The notes under the pieces are model-generated. The model did no database searches and was not told the origin of the DNA. It worked only from the letters and a program-made list of their open reading frames with translations. From an uncultured Clostridia bacterium (GTDB lineage: Bacteria > Bacillota > Clostridia > Oscillospirales > Acutalibacteraceae): DNA of 17,395 bases. Position numbers and translations under genes: made by a program. The stretch's first letter is position 1. Each line of letters begins with the position of its first letter. Shown piece after piece: positions 1 through 5,776 of the stretch. The stretch spans positions 1 through 17,395 of the forward strand of contig CANONE010000028.1 in the NCBI GenBank assembly GCA_947567585.1, read 5' to 3'.

Positions 1-128
1 ATCTCCCTTCGAGTAATCTCAGGGAAATGAACCACCCCCTTTCGGGGAGAGTTGTATGTACAACTCTTGTGGCTAACCGCTTTAGATTATGCAATAACGT
101 CCTCCGGCCTTCCTATCACAGGGAGGCC
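1..128 (-). ncRNA. Hairpin-rich leader or small RNA leaving the window leftward
   Basis: Read on the minus strand, this segment starts about 7 bases after a near-consensus promoter (135-162) and is rich in inverted repeats. One is the 9-bp stem at 105-129. Another is AGAGTTGTA/TACAACTCT at 48-67. A third is CCCC-GAAA-GGGG at 36-47, which has a GNRA tetraloop when read on the minus strand. A fourth is TCCCT/AGGGA near positions 4-25. No convincing coding frame is seen on either strand. It could be the 5' leader of a gene beyond the left edge, a riboswitch or a free small RNA. I tried to match T-box, c-di-GMP, guanidine and transposon omega-RNA patterns and none fits well. The structure is seen in the sequence; the RNA role is inferred. 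Confidence 0.35.
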
Positions 129-133
129 GTTTT
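105..133 (+). terminator. Rho-independent terminator (plus strand)
   Basis: A 9-bp GC-rich stem (CGGCCTTCC paired with GGGAGGCCG, one T-G wobble) with a 7-base loop is followed by TTTT at 130-133. It would end plus-strand transcription arriving from the left of the window. The same hairpin is the first structure in the leftward transcript from the promoter at 135-162, where it lacks a U-tract and so would not terminate. Confidence 0.5.
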
Positions 134-134
134 C

Positions 135-162
135 ATTATACTATTTGGGGAAATTTTGTCAA
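135..162 (-). promoter_or_regulatory. Near-consensus sigma-A promoter firing leftward
   Basis: On the minus strand, TTGACA (162-157) is separated by 16 bases from TATAAT (140-135). Both hexamers match the consensus exactly. Transcription would start near 128 and leave the window leftward, so the driven gene is not visible. Its start lies only about 5 bases downstream of the stop codon of the small minus-strand reading frame at 168-431. Confidence 0.65.
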
Positions 163-167
163 TTCTT

Positions 168-431
168 TTACTCCCTTTTCGGACTAGTCCTATTCCACCT
201 CAATAGGCTGATGGTTCCGCCGGTGGTGTATCCGGCCGGAAGGGCCAGACTTGTGGTGGTCAGACCATCGATGGAGCCGGTGAGGCTGCCGTTGTTGGGC
301 ATGCCGCCGTCACCTTGCCCTCCGCGCCGGCTATCATATGCCGTTTTACTGGCCCGCCCCTGAGAGGTGCTTTTTAGCTTTTGCTGGTATAATTCCCCAA
401 TCTCCCTGCATATATAGTTAACGCGGTTCAA
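168..431 (-). CDS. Short hypothetical protein with a phage-tail-like repeat, possibly a remnant
   Basis: A minus-strand frame of about 87 codons from TTG at 431; no good ribosome binding site supports this start, and ATG at 302 is an alternative. The C-terminal half contains MPNNGSLTG and LPAGYTTGGTISL. This resembles the MPNNG...IPAGYHSG type of repeat that I associate with phage tail or tail-fibre proteins of Firmicutes. The usual acidic residues after the repeat are replaced by a basic tail ending in SPKRE. No other phage gene is present. It could be a prophage remnant, a small surface protein or a chance frame. The motif likeness is recalled from experience, not searched. Confidence 0.3.
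   Translation of the reverse strand: MNRVNYICREIGELYQQKLKSTSQGRASKTAYDSRRGGQGDGGMPNNGSLTGSIDGLTTTSLALPAGYTTGGTISLLRWNRTSPKRE
387..416 (+). promoter_or_regulatory. Candidate sigma-E-type sporulation promoter for cwlJ
   Basis: GTATAATT (387-394) and CATATATA (409-416) are separated by 14 bases. Each hexamer-plus matches about 6 of 8 positions of the mother-cell sigma-E pattern as I recall it (GKMATATT, 14 bases, CATACAMT). B. subtilis cwlJ is known to be expressed under sigma-E, which makes the match meaningful. The same bases also contain TGGTATAAT (385-393), an extended -10 for sigma-A without a good -35, so the sigma-factor assignment is uncertain. Confidence 0.4.
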
Positions 432-501
432 AAGGGGCGCATCCCTTTTGAACCAGGAGCAAGGCCGTCCAGCTTCAAAACCGGTATTCACAGGTTTTGA
501 A
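425..501. repeat. Two adjacent perfect inverted repeats upstream of cwlJ
   Basis: GGTTCAAAAGGG (425-436) and CCCTTTTGAACC (443-454) form a perfect 12-bp stem with a 6-base loop. Twenty bases further on, TTCAAAACC (474-482) and GGTTTTGAA (493-501) form a perfect 9-bp stem with a 10-base loop. Both share a TTCAAAA core. Neither is followed by a T-tract, so they are unlikely to be simple terminators. They would lie in the 5' leader of the cwlJ mRNA. Confidence 0.6.
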
Positions 502-546
502 ATGCGTTTACTAACGGTAGAACGCACAAGGGAGGGGATTCCACGC

Positions 547-981
547 ATGGCGTTTTCTGATCGGGAGATATTGGCCCGCATTATCGAATGTGAAGCAGGG
601 GGAGAGGGCGATACCGGGATGCAGGCGGTAGCCTGCGTGGTGATGAACCGGGTGCAGGTCACCTATGGGGAGTATGGCCGGCTTCTCACTATCCGGCAGG
701 TGGTCTACCAGCCCAGACAATTTACCTGCGTGATGGAGGTGGTAGGCGGGCAGTATAATATGCAAAATATCTATAATATGCGCCCTACCGACGTGCATTA
801 TGATATTGCCGACTGGGCCATCGCCGGAAACAGGCTGACCAACCTGGGCTTCGCTCTCTGGTATTTTAACCCTTACAAGCCCAGCTGCCGGGAGAACTTT
901 CCATCCCAGGTAGGCCGCTTCGTCATTCGAATAGGCGACCACTGCTTTTACAACCCTACTGAAAGCTATGCCGACACATAA
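547..981 (+). CDS. cwlJ: Spore cortex-lytic enzyme, CwlJ-type cell wall hydrolase
   Basis: A 144-aa member of the SleB/CwlJ hydrolase family (Pfam Hydrolase_2), which cleaves muramic-delta-lactam-containing spore cortex peptidoglycan during germination. The hallmark N-terminal block ILARIIECEAGGEGDTGMQA is at residues 8-27, with Glu16 the likely catalytic acid by comparison with SleB. The conserved FNPYKPSC segment is near residue 107. There is no signal peptide or peptidoglycan-binding domain, and the length is close to B. subtilis CwlJ (142 aa). Both points favour CwlJ over SleB. The ATG at 547 follows GGGAGGGG at 530-537; the frame stays open upstream, but without another good ribosome site. 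It is paired with a gerQ-like gene 84 bases downstream. A sigma-E-like promoter at 387-416 would fit expression in the mother cell. Confidence 0.85.
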   Translation: MAFSDREILARIIECEAGGEGDTGMQAVACVVMNRVQVTYGEYGRLLTIRQVVYQPRQFTCVMEVVGGQYNMQNIYNMRPTDVHYDIADWAIAGNRLTNLGFALWYFNPYKPSCRENFPSQVGRFVIRIGDHCFYNPTESYADT

Positions 982-1000
982 GGCCGGGAAGCGCCGCCTA
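977..1000. repeat. Dispersed palindromic intergenic repeat, copy B
   Basis: CATAAGGCCGGGAAGCGCCG plus CCTA, overlapping the cwlJ stop codon and running into the cwlJ-gerQ gap. It is closest to the copy at 12867-12890, sharing TAAGGCCG and CGCCGCC at the same spacing. Confidence 0.45.
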
Positions 1001-1065
1001 TGTCCCGCGGAGGCGGTTTGCCAGGCTCTATAAACAGGCGGACCATGGAGAAACGGAGGAGAGAC

Positions 1066-1485
1066 ATGAACAATAATCAGAGAGAATGCGGCAGGAACTC
1101 GGCGGTGATGCGGCGTCTTCACGGCCGGGCGGACTACATCGCCGAGGCGGACGGGGCGGCGCAGATGGACAATTTTGAGCATCTGCCCCAGGAGGACTTC
1201 GATTCGGAGGAAATGCGGGGGTCGATGCAGGCCATATTGTCCCAGAATATCGGGAACTTTGTGGTGATTGAATTCCTCATCGGCACAGGGGAGATTGTGC
1301 GCAAGCAGGGAATGCTCTATCTGGTGGGCCGCAGCTTTGTCACCTTATATGATGAACCCGCAAACAACTTCATTGTCTGCGACATCTTCTCGGTAAAGTT
1401 CGTCTATTTCTTTATGCCGAACCAACGCCCCCGCCACAACTATAATCTACTGCCTAACCCAGGCTATAGCTCCGGCAGGCGGTAA
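1066..1485 (+). CDS. gerQ: GerQ-like spore coat protein
   Basis: A 139-aa protein whose residues 52-117 (from GSMQAILSQNIGNFVVIEF through FSVKFVYFF) match the GerQ pattern: a short beta-rich domain with an N-terminal IG..V...F stretch and a C-terminal D.....V.Y/F strand. In Bacillus, GerQ is a coat protein required to retain CwlJ in the spore, and in the B. cereus group cwlJ1 and gerQ are adjacent. The same arrangement here supports both calls. The N-terminal 50 residues are polar and low in lysine, unlike B. subtilis GerQ, whose N-terminal lysines are cross-linked by transglutaminase. The ATG at 1066 follows GGAGGA at 1055-1060; a longer frame back to 1000 lacks such a site. The gene ends just before a strong terminator. 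Confidence 0.7.
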   Translation: MNNNQRECGRNSAVMRRLHGRADYIAEADGAAQMDNFEHLPQEDFDSEEMRGSMQAILSQNIGNFVVIEFLIGTGEIVRKQGMLYLVGRSFVTLYDEPANNFIVCDIFSVKFVYFFMPNQRPRHNYNLLPNPGYSSGRR

Positions 1486-1487
1486 AC

Positions 1488-1521
1488 AACAAGGCATCGC
1501 GGCTGTCCGCGATGCCTTGTT
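1488..1521. terminator. Bidirectional terminator between convergent gerQ and HEPN-CBS genes
   Basis: AACAAGGCATCGCGG (1488-1502) and its exact reverse complement (1507-1521) form a perfect 15-bp stem with a CTGT loop. The plus-strand side runs into TTATCTTT. The minus-strand side ends in TTGTTGTTT. It separates two convergent genes, the stop of gerQ at 1485 and that of the CBS gene at 1535. Confidence 0.85.
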
Positions 1522-1534
1522 TATCTTTGATTCC

Positions 1535-2260
1535 TCACTCCTCGCCCAGCACATCCCAGGGGGTCAGCATCCCCAGCAGCGGCTGGTCGGTTTTGCCGTC
1601 CTGCGTGATAAAAATTACGGAGACCCGCTTGTTTTTGGCGCGCACCTGCTCAAATTTATTTTTTACCGTAATATAGGTAGCGTCATAGGGCACAAACTCG
1701 TAGTTTTCTATGTGCTCCTCTACCGCCAGATACCCCCGCAGGTCCCGGATGGTGGTGTCGGGGGTCAGTCCCCTGCCCCCGTTTTTCAGCACGTAGCGAA
1801 ACACGGAGCCCACGCTGAACACGCCGATAAAATGGTTTTCCTTCAAAACAGGCACATGGGAGTAGCCGTTTTTATCCATAACCTCCATGACCCGCAGCAC
1901 CTTCTGGCTGGGGACTACCTTCAGCACCCGGTCCCCCCGGGTTGCGTACTCAATGGCCAGCGGCGGGCGGCGCACAAAATCCAGCACCTCCTGCATAGCT
2001 TCCACCACAGGCCAGGAGGGCTCGGCCACCGGCTGGCCCCCTAAATTGGCGGAATGAGCCAAAAGGTTTCGTATCTGCCGGCAAATATCCAGCTTATCCC
2101 GGACGGGCTCGCTTTCCCGATCCTTTGCAAACTCGAACACCACGCTGGAGTAGTGCCTCCGGGCATTCCGGTACTTGTCTTCCAGCTCGTCCTCCAGCTG
2201 CTTGTAAAGATCCAGAAAAAACTCCGCTCTTTCCCGCCCATCTATTATCCGCGCATCCAT
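1535..2260 (-). CDS. CBS-pair protein with N-terminal HEPN-like domain
   Basis: A 241-aa soluble protein. Residues 105-160 and 185-240 are two CBS motifs (for example ...MDKNGYSHVPVLKENHFIGVFS... and ...VSVIFITQD...LLGMLTPWDVL). Such tandem pairs commonly bind adenosine nucleotides and act as sensors. Residues 1-100 are strongly helical and contain RNLLAH at 64-69. This fits the RX4H active-site motif of HEPN ribonucleases, with Asn after Arg as is common in active members. The architecture suggests a nucleotide-gated RNase or RNA-binding regulator, but this is inference; the helical part could be only a scaffold. The ATG at 2260 follows AAGGAGGAA (2275-2267). The gene lies 93 bases downstream of the large glycosyltransferase gene, with GC-rich hairpins but no T-tract between them, so read-through is possible. 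Confidence 0.6.
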   Translation of the reverse strand: MDARIIDGRERAEFFLDLYKQLEDELEDKYRNARRHYSSVVFEFAKDRESEPVRDKLDICRQIRNLLAHSANLGGQPVAEPSWPVVEAMQEVLDFVRRPPLAIEYATRGDRVLKVVPSQKVLRVMEVMDKNGYSHVPVLKENHFIGVFSVGSVFRYVLKNGGRGLTPDTTIRDLRGYLAVEEHIENYEFVPYDATYITVKNKFEQVRAKNKRVSVIFITQDGKTDQPLLGMLTPWDVLGEE

Positions 2261-2286
2261 GGCGTGTTCCTCCTTGTGGGTGTGTT

Positions 2287-2318
2287 CCTAAGGCCGCAGG
2301 GCTCTGCCCGCGCCCCGC
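2287..2318. repeat. Dispersed palindromic intergenic repeat, copy A
   Basis: Contains CCTAAGGCCGCAGGGCTC followed by TGCCCGCGCCCC. It is one of at least four intergenic copies in this window that start with a TAAGGCCG core and continue into GC-rich palindromic sequence (others at 977-1000, 9071-9100 on the opposite strand, and 12867-12890). It lies in the 93-base gap between the two minus-strand genes. Further hairpins follow, including GGGG-AAGA-CCCC on the minus strand. Confidence 0.5.
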
Positions 2319-2353
2319 TTCTCGCCTGCCGGGGTCTTCCCCGCAGCGCCGCC

Positions 2354-5300
2354 TCAGCCGAAAAACCAGGATTCAATGAAAGCTAGGGATTGGACGTGTT
2401 CGCGGGTGGTGGGCAGCCCAGAGATAACGGGGAAGTAGATGATAAAAAGGATGGTGCAGAGCACAGCGAAAACGGCCAGAAGGGCTGGGGCCAGCTCTAT
2501 ACGGAGGGTAAGGGCGGGGGAAATCTCCCGCCGCCAAAGCACCCGGCCAGCCCAGGGACTGTCCTCCGACAGCCGCTGGAAAGCCGCCATTAGCGCGATG
2601 ACCAAAAAAGGCACCGCCGTAAAGTAGTGGTAGATAAAGGTAAGGCGCGGCACCAGCACCCAGGGCATGTAGACCGCTAAAAAGCCTGCCAGCGCTACCC
2701 CGCAGGTCCGGTTGCGGTCTTTGAGCCAGCGGTAGGCGGCATAGAGAATGGCCGGGATGCAGGCCCACCACAAAAGAGGATTTCCCATGGAGGAAATGGT
2801 GCTGTACTGCCCCTGGGCGTTGACGTCATCCCCGCCGAAGAACCAAATCGGCCGCATGTCGATGGGCCACTCGTACCAGGGGGAGGCGTAGCTGTGCTCG
2901 GCTACCAAGGTGGAGTGGTAGTTAAACATGGTAGTCTGGTAGTTGATGAATTTGCCGAAAATGTCCTGGACATTGTGGGGCAGAGTGGTCATGGGCAGAA
3001 ACGCGCAGAAGTAGATGCCAAAGGGAATAGCGATGAAAAGCAGGCAGCACCAGGCGCACAGCACGCCGCACCGGCGCAGCACAGGCCCCAAAGACCGGCG
3101 GCCCCGGCTTTCATAAACACAGGCGCCGGCAAGCTTTGCAAAGAACAGCACCGCCAGCCCCACAGCGCCATAGGCGGCGGTCCATTTGGAGGCCACGCCC
3201 AGACCCATGAAGACGCCGCTGAGTCCCAGGGGGATCAACAGCTTTTTGATGTCGGTCTTCAGGATGTCCTGGCGCATAAACCATACCATGGCGTCGTACA
3301 TGAGAAGAATGAAGAAAACCGCGTAGGTGTCAATGGTGGCGATGCGGGTTTGGGTGAAGTGCATGAAGTCAAAGGCAAAGAGATAGACCGCCCCGGCGCA
3401 CAGCCAGGTTTTGCCGAAAAGCTGCTTGCACAGATGGTAGAGCACCGGCAGCATCAGCACCCCGAAAAGCGTGCCCATAAACCGCCAGCCAAAGGGATTC
3501 ATGCCAAAGATGCGGATGCCTAAAGCAATGATCTGCTTGCCCAGGGGCGGGTGAGTATTTTCATAGGGCTCCAGCCCCAGAATATGCTCATAGGCTGTGC
3601 GGGCGTGATAGATTTCATCAAAATAGCTGGAAACCTCGTAGCTCTTGTACACCGGGACCTTCTCCTGCTCGTCGGTAAGCGCCCCGGCGTCCGCCCCCTC
3701 TAAGGTCAGGGCCGGGAAAGCCGTCGCGCCCGCCGGGAGAAGCGCGGCCTCGTTGACGGTTACCGAGCCGTCCAGGGCCGTCAGACGCACATACCGGCCA
3801 GGGGTTTCCAGCCACTTGGCCTGCCAGGCGAAGACATAGCCATTGTTGGTGTCTCCGCAATCAGTCCAGTTGATTCCGTCCTCGCTGGTTTCCACCCGCA
3901 TGGAGGAGCCGGTGCGGGCGGCGTAGTGGTTGGCGTCCGGGGTAAGGCCCGGCAGGTAATAGAGGGTGTGGCAGGTTTTGTCCGCCATTAAGACCACGCT
4001 TTCCCCTTCCTGAGGCGTCCAGGCTGTCAGAGGCATTTGGGTTCCCCCCAGATGCCAAAAGCCCACCGCCCCGTACAGCAGGGTGACAGCCCCCATGACA
4101 ATCCAGTCCACCCGCGCCATGACCCTGCCGGAACCGCTGGGCGAGGCGGCCAGGGGCGTTTCCGCTGCCGCCTGCTTCCTCTTTTTGGACTTTCCAGCCG
4201 AAGCTTTGGCTTTTGCGGGGGGGTTGCCGCCGGGCTGGCGGATGTCCCCCCGGATATAGACAGAGTAGTTCACCCACAAAAGGTAGCACAGGGCGGCCAT
4301 CTGCAAAAGGGCGATCCACCGGCTGGCGGCGGCGTTGGGGTCGTAGGAGTTTCCCTTCTCCCTAAAAAGCCAGAGCACATAGCTGACATTGATATAATTG
4401 GCCCCCGTGATAAACGCAAAGGCCCGCAGCTGCCGCCGGTCCCGGGTGAAAGCATAGGCCAAAAGAAGGAACAAAAACGCCGGGAACAGGTAGCGCTCAT
4501 GCATTTTGACCCCCAGAATGTACATGACGCCCATCAGCACCGGGGGTGCTGCCAGCACAGCGTCCTTGCGCTTAGAGCAAAACATCAGCGCCCCGCACAG
4601 ACCCGTGGCCAGCACAGGAGCCAGCGCCGTAAGCAGCGTGGAGGCGGCCCCTTCCGGAAGGCCCCGCCAGTTCCACCCCAAAAAGGCCCAGAAGTTGCAG
4701 GCGTTTACCGTATAATAGTTGTAATAGTCCATGGTGTCCCGGTATTTGCCAATGAGCCAGGTAAAGTCCAGGTTCTTGGTAAAGGGGGCCGCCACCGCCA
4801 GAATGGCCAAAAGCGCGCAGCCTACGCCCAGCCCCAGGCCCAGCCATTTCTTTCGCTTAACGGTGAAGAAGATATAGAGGGGGGCGAACACCAGCATTTG
4901 AGGCTTGCAGATAATGGAAAGGCCGTACAAAAGCCCGGAGGGCACGTATTTTTCCGCGTACAGCAGCAGCACCGAGGCCAGAAGGATGGCGGTGCAGAAA
5001 GAGTCCACCTGGCCCCACTGGGCGGAATTGACAAACACCGCCGGACAGAAAAGATAGGCCGCCGAAAGCAGCAGCCCCGGCAAATCCCCCAGCTTCTTTC
5101 TGCCCAGCCACAGCAGAACCCAGCCGCAGGCCAGGTCCGTCAGAATGGAGGGCAGTTTGATGACCGTGGTATAGATCTGTCCCTCAACAGTCCAGCCGAA
5201 AAGCTTGCGGAGCTTCTCTGTCAGCCGAAGCACATATAGATAACCCGGCGGGTAGTCCAGGAAGCTGGATTCCTCATAGATTTGATGGAACCCCAGCTTG

Positions 5301-5512
5301 TCCACCGAGACGCCCCAAGCTTTGAAGGTGCCTAAATCCAGACTAAAGCCCTCCGAGGTATAGGCCAGAATCAGGCGCAAAGCCAGCGCCGCCAAAAACA
5401 GCAGCCCCGCCCACAGGACAAAGCGCTGGTATTTCCGGTCCTCCAGCTTTCGAAGAGACAGCAGCAACACGCCGCCGCAAAAGGCCGCCCCCAGGATAAT
5501 CGTCGCCGTCAT
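2354..5512 (-). CDS. Fused double GT-C glycosyltransferase with central discoidin-like domain (PMT family)
   Basis: A 1052-aa polytopic membrane protein. Residues 1-425 form one GT-C module with many membrane spans, an Asp-rich first loop (FSLDLGTFKAW) and a DYPPGY motif, resembling GT87/mannosyltransferase-type enzymes. A basic cytoplasmic linker rich in Lys/Ala (about 430-462) and one membrane span (468-488) lead to a non-membrane domain at about 494-594. That domain (SSMRVETSEDGINWTDCG ... YVRLTAL) resembles an F5/8-type or galactose-binding fold. Residues 610-1052 are a second GT-C module of the PMT type (GT39), with the FDEIYHAR acidic motif at 631-638 and the NTHPPLGK loop. Such enzymes transfer sugars from lipid-phosphate carriers at the outer membrane face. 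The ATG at 5512 follows AAAGGGG; a TTG eleven codons upstream has no good ribosome site. Protein O-mannosylation or wall-polymer glycosylation is inferred. Confidence 0.7.
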   Translation of the reverse strand: MTATIILGAAFCGGVLLLSLRKLEDRKYQRFVLWAGLLFLAALALRLILAYTSEGFSLDLGTFKAWGVSVDKLGFHQIYEESSFLDYPPGYLYVLRLTEKLRKLFGWTVEGQIYTTVIKLPSILTDLACGWVLLWLGRKKLGDLPGLLLSAAYLFCPAVFVNSAQWGQVDSFCTAILLASVLLLYAEKYVPSGLLYGLSIICKPQMLVFAPLYIFFTVKRKKWLGLGLGVGCALLAILAVAAPFTKNLDFTWLIGKYRDTMDYYNYYTVNACNFWAFLGWNWRGLPEGAASTLLTALAPVLATGLCGALMFCSKRKDAVLAAPPVLMGVMYILGVKMHERYLFPAFLFLLLAYAFTRDRRQLRAFAFITGANYINVSYVLWLFREKGNSYDPNAAASRWIALLQMAALCYLLWVNYSVYIRGDIRQPGGNPPAKAKASAGKSKKRKQAAAETPLAASPSGSGRVMARVDWIVMGAVTLLYGAVGFWHLGGTQMPLTAWTPQEGESVVLMADKTCHTLYYLPGLTPDANHYAARTGSSMRVETSEDGINWTDCGDTNNGYVFAWQAKWLETPGRYVRLTALDGSVTVNEAALLPAGATAFPALTLEGADAGALTDEQEKVPVYKSYEVSSYFDEIYHARTAYEHILGLEPYENTHPPLGKQIIALGIRIFGMNPFGWRFMGTLFGVLMLPVLYHLCKQLFGKTWLCAGAVYLFAFDFMHFTQTRIATIDTYAVFFILLMYDAMVWFMRQDILKTDIKKLLIPLGLSGVFMGLGVASKWTAAYGAVGLAVLFFAKLAGACVYESRGRRSLGPVLRRCGVLCAWCCLLFIAIPFGIYFCAFLPMTTLPHNVQDIFGKFINYQTTMFNYHSTLVAEHSYASPWYEWPIDMRPIWFFGGDDVNAQGQYSTISSMGNPLLWWACIPAILYAAYRWLKDRNRTCGVALAGFLAVYMPWVLVPRLTFIYHYFTAVPFLVIALMAAFQRLSEDSPWAGRVLWRREISPALTLRIELAPALLAVFAVLCTILFIIYFPVISGLPTTREHVQSLAFIESWFFG

Positions 5513-5563
5513 GGTATTTCCCCTTTCGCGGTAAAATTTTTTCAAAACTCGCTGCGAAACCTG

Positions 5564-5592
5564 TTGACTATTTACAAGATTCCGTGTAATCT
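5564..5592 (+). promoter_or_regulatory. Sigma-A promoter for the beta-galactosidase gene
   Basis: TTGACT (5564-5569) and TAATCT (5587-5592) are separated by 17 bases. Transcription would start near 5599, giving a leader of about 180 bases with a strong GC hairpin (GCGGCGGG 5708-5715 with CCCGCCGC 5729-5736). The leader runs through the opposing promoter at 5632-5660. Confidence 0.5.
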
Positions 5593-5631
5593 AAAGATGG
5601 GCGCGCAGACGGCCCAATCATACTGGTTTAT

Positions 5632-5660
5632 AGTATAGTTCTTTTTGACCGGAAAGTCAA
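5632..5660 (-). promoter_or_regulatory. Sigma-A promoter for the glycosyltransferase gene, facing the lacZ promoter
   Basis: On the minus strand, TTGACT (5660-5655) is 17 bases from TATACT (5637-5632), with a start near 5625 and a leader of about 110 bases. The -35 region is embedded in an inverted repeat, TTTGAC-CGGAAA-GTCAAA (5644-5661), which looks like an operator. Two copies of CAGACGGCCC (5606-5615 and 5671-5680) flank the promoter. Confidence 0.5.
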
Positions 5661-5776
5661 ATTTTTACGCCAGACGGCCCGCGCCGGACCGCATCTCTTT
5701 TCCAACCGCGGCGGGGAGCGGGCAATATCCCGCCGCCGCAAGGCAAAAAATGGCTGCAAAGAAAGGAAACAGATTT

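Noticed and set aside
30..50. T-box leader motif in the leftward transcript
   Set aside because: Only a GGGTGG-like string is present; the required ACCGCG partner and specifier stem are missing.
1..67. IS200/IS605 right end or transposon omega-RNA
   Set aside because: The hairpin followed by GGTTCA on the minus strand is suggestive, but there is no tnpA or tnpB and a promoter sits where the nuclease gene should be.
52..363. 103-codon plus-strand frame at the left end
   Set aside because: No ribosome site, it crosses the terminator at 105-133, and the sequence has no family resemblance.
4037..5239. 400-codon plus-strand open frame opposite the glycosyltransferase gene
   Set aside because: It is antisense to a clear membrane protein, its composition (rich in Gly, Gln, His, Arg, Pro) is that of a GC-rich shadow frame, and it has no recognisable domain.
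5645..5776. 44-codon N-terminal extension of LacZ
   Set aside because: LacZ-like sequence and a good ribosome site both begin at 5777; the extension lies in the promoter and leader region.
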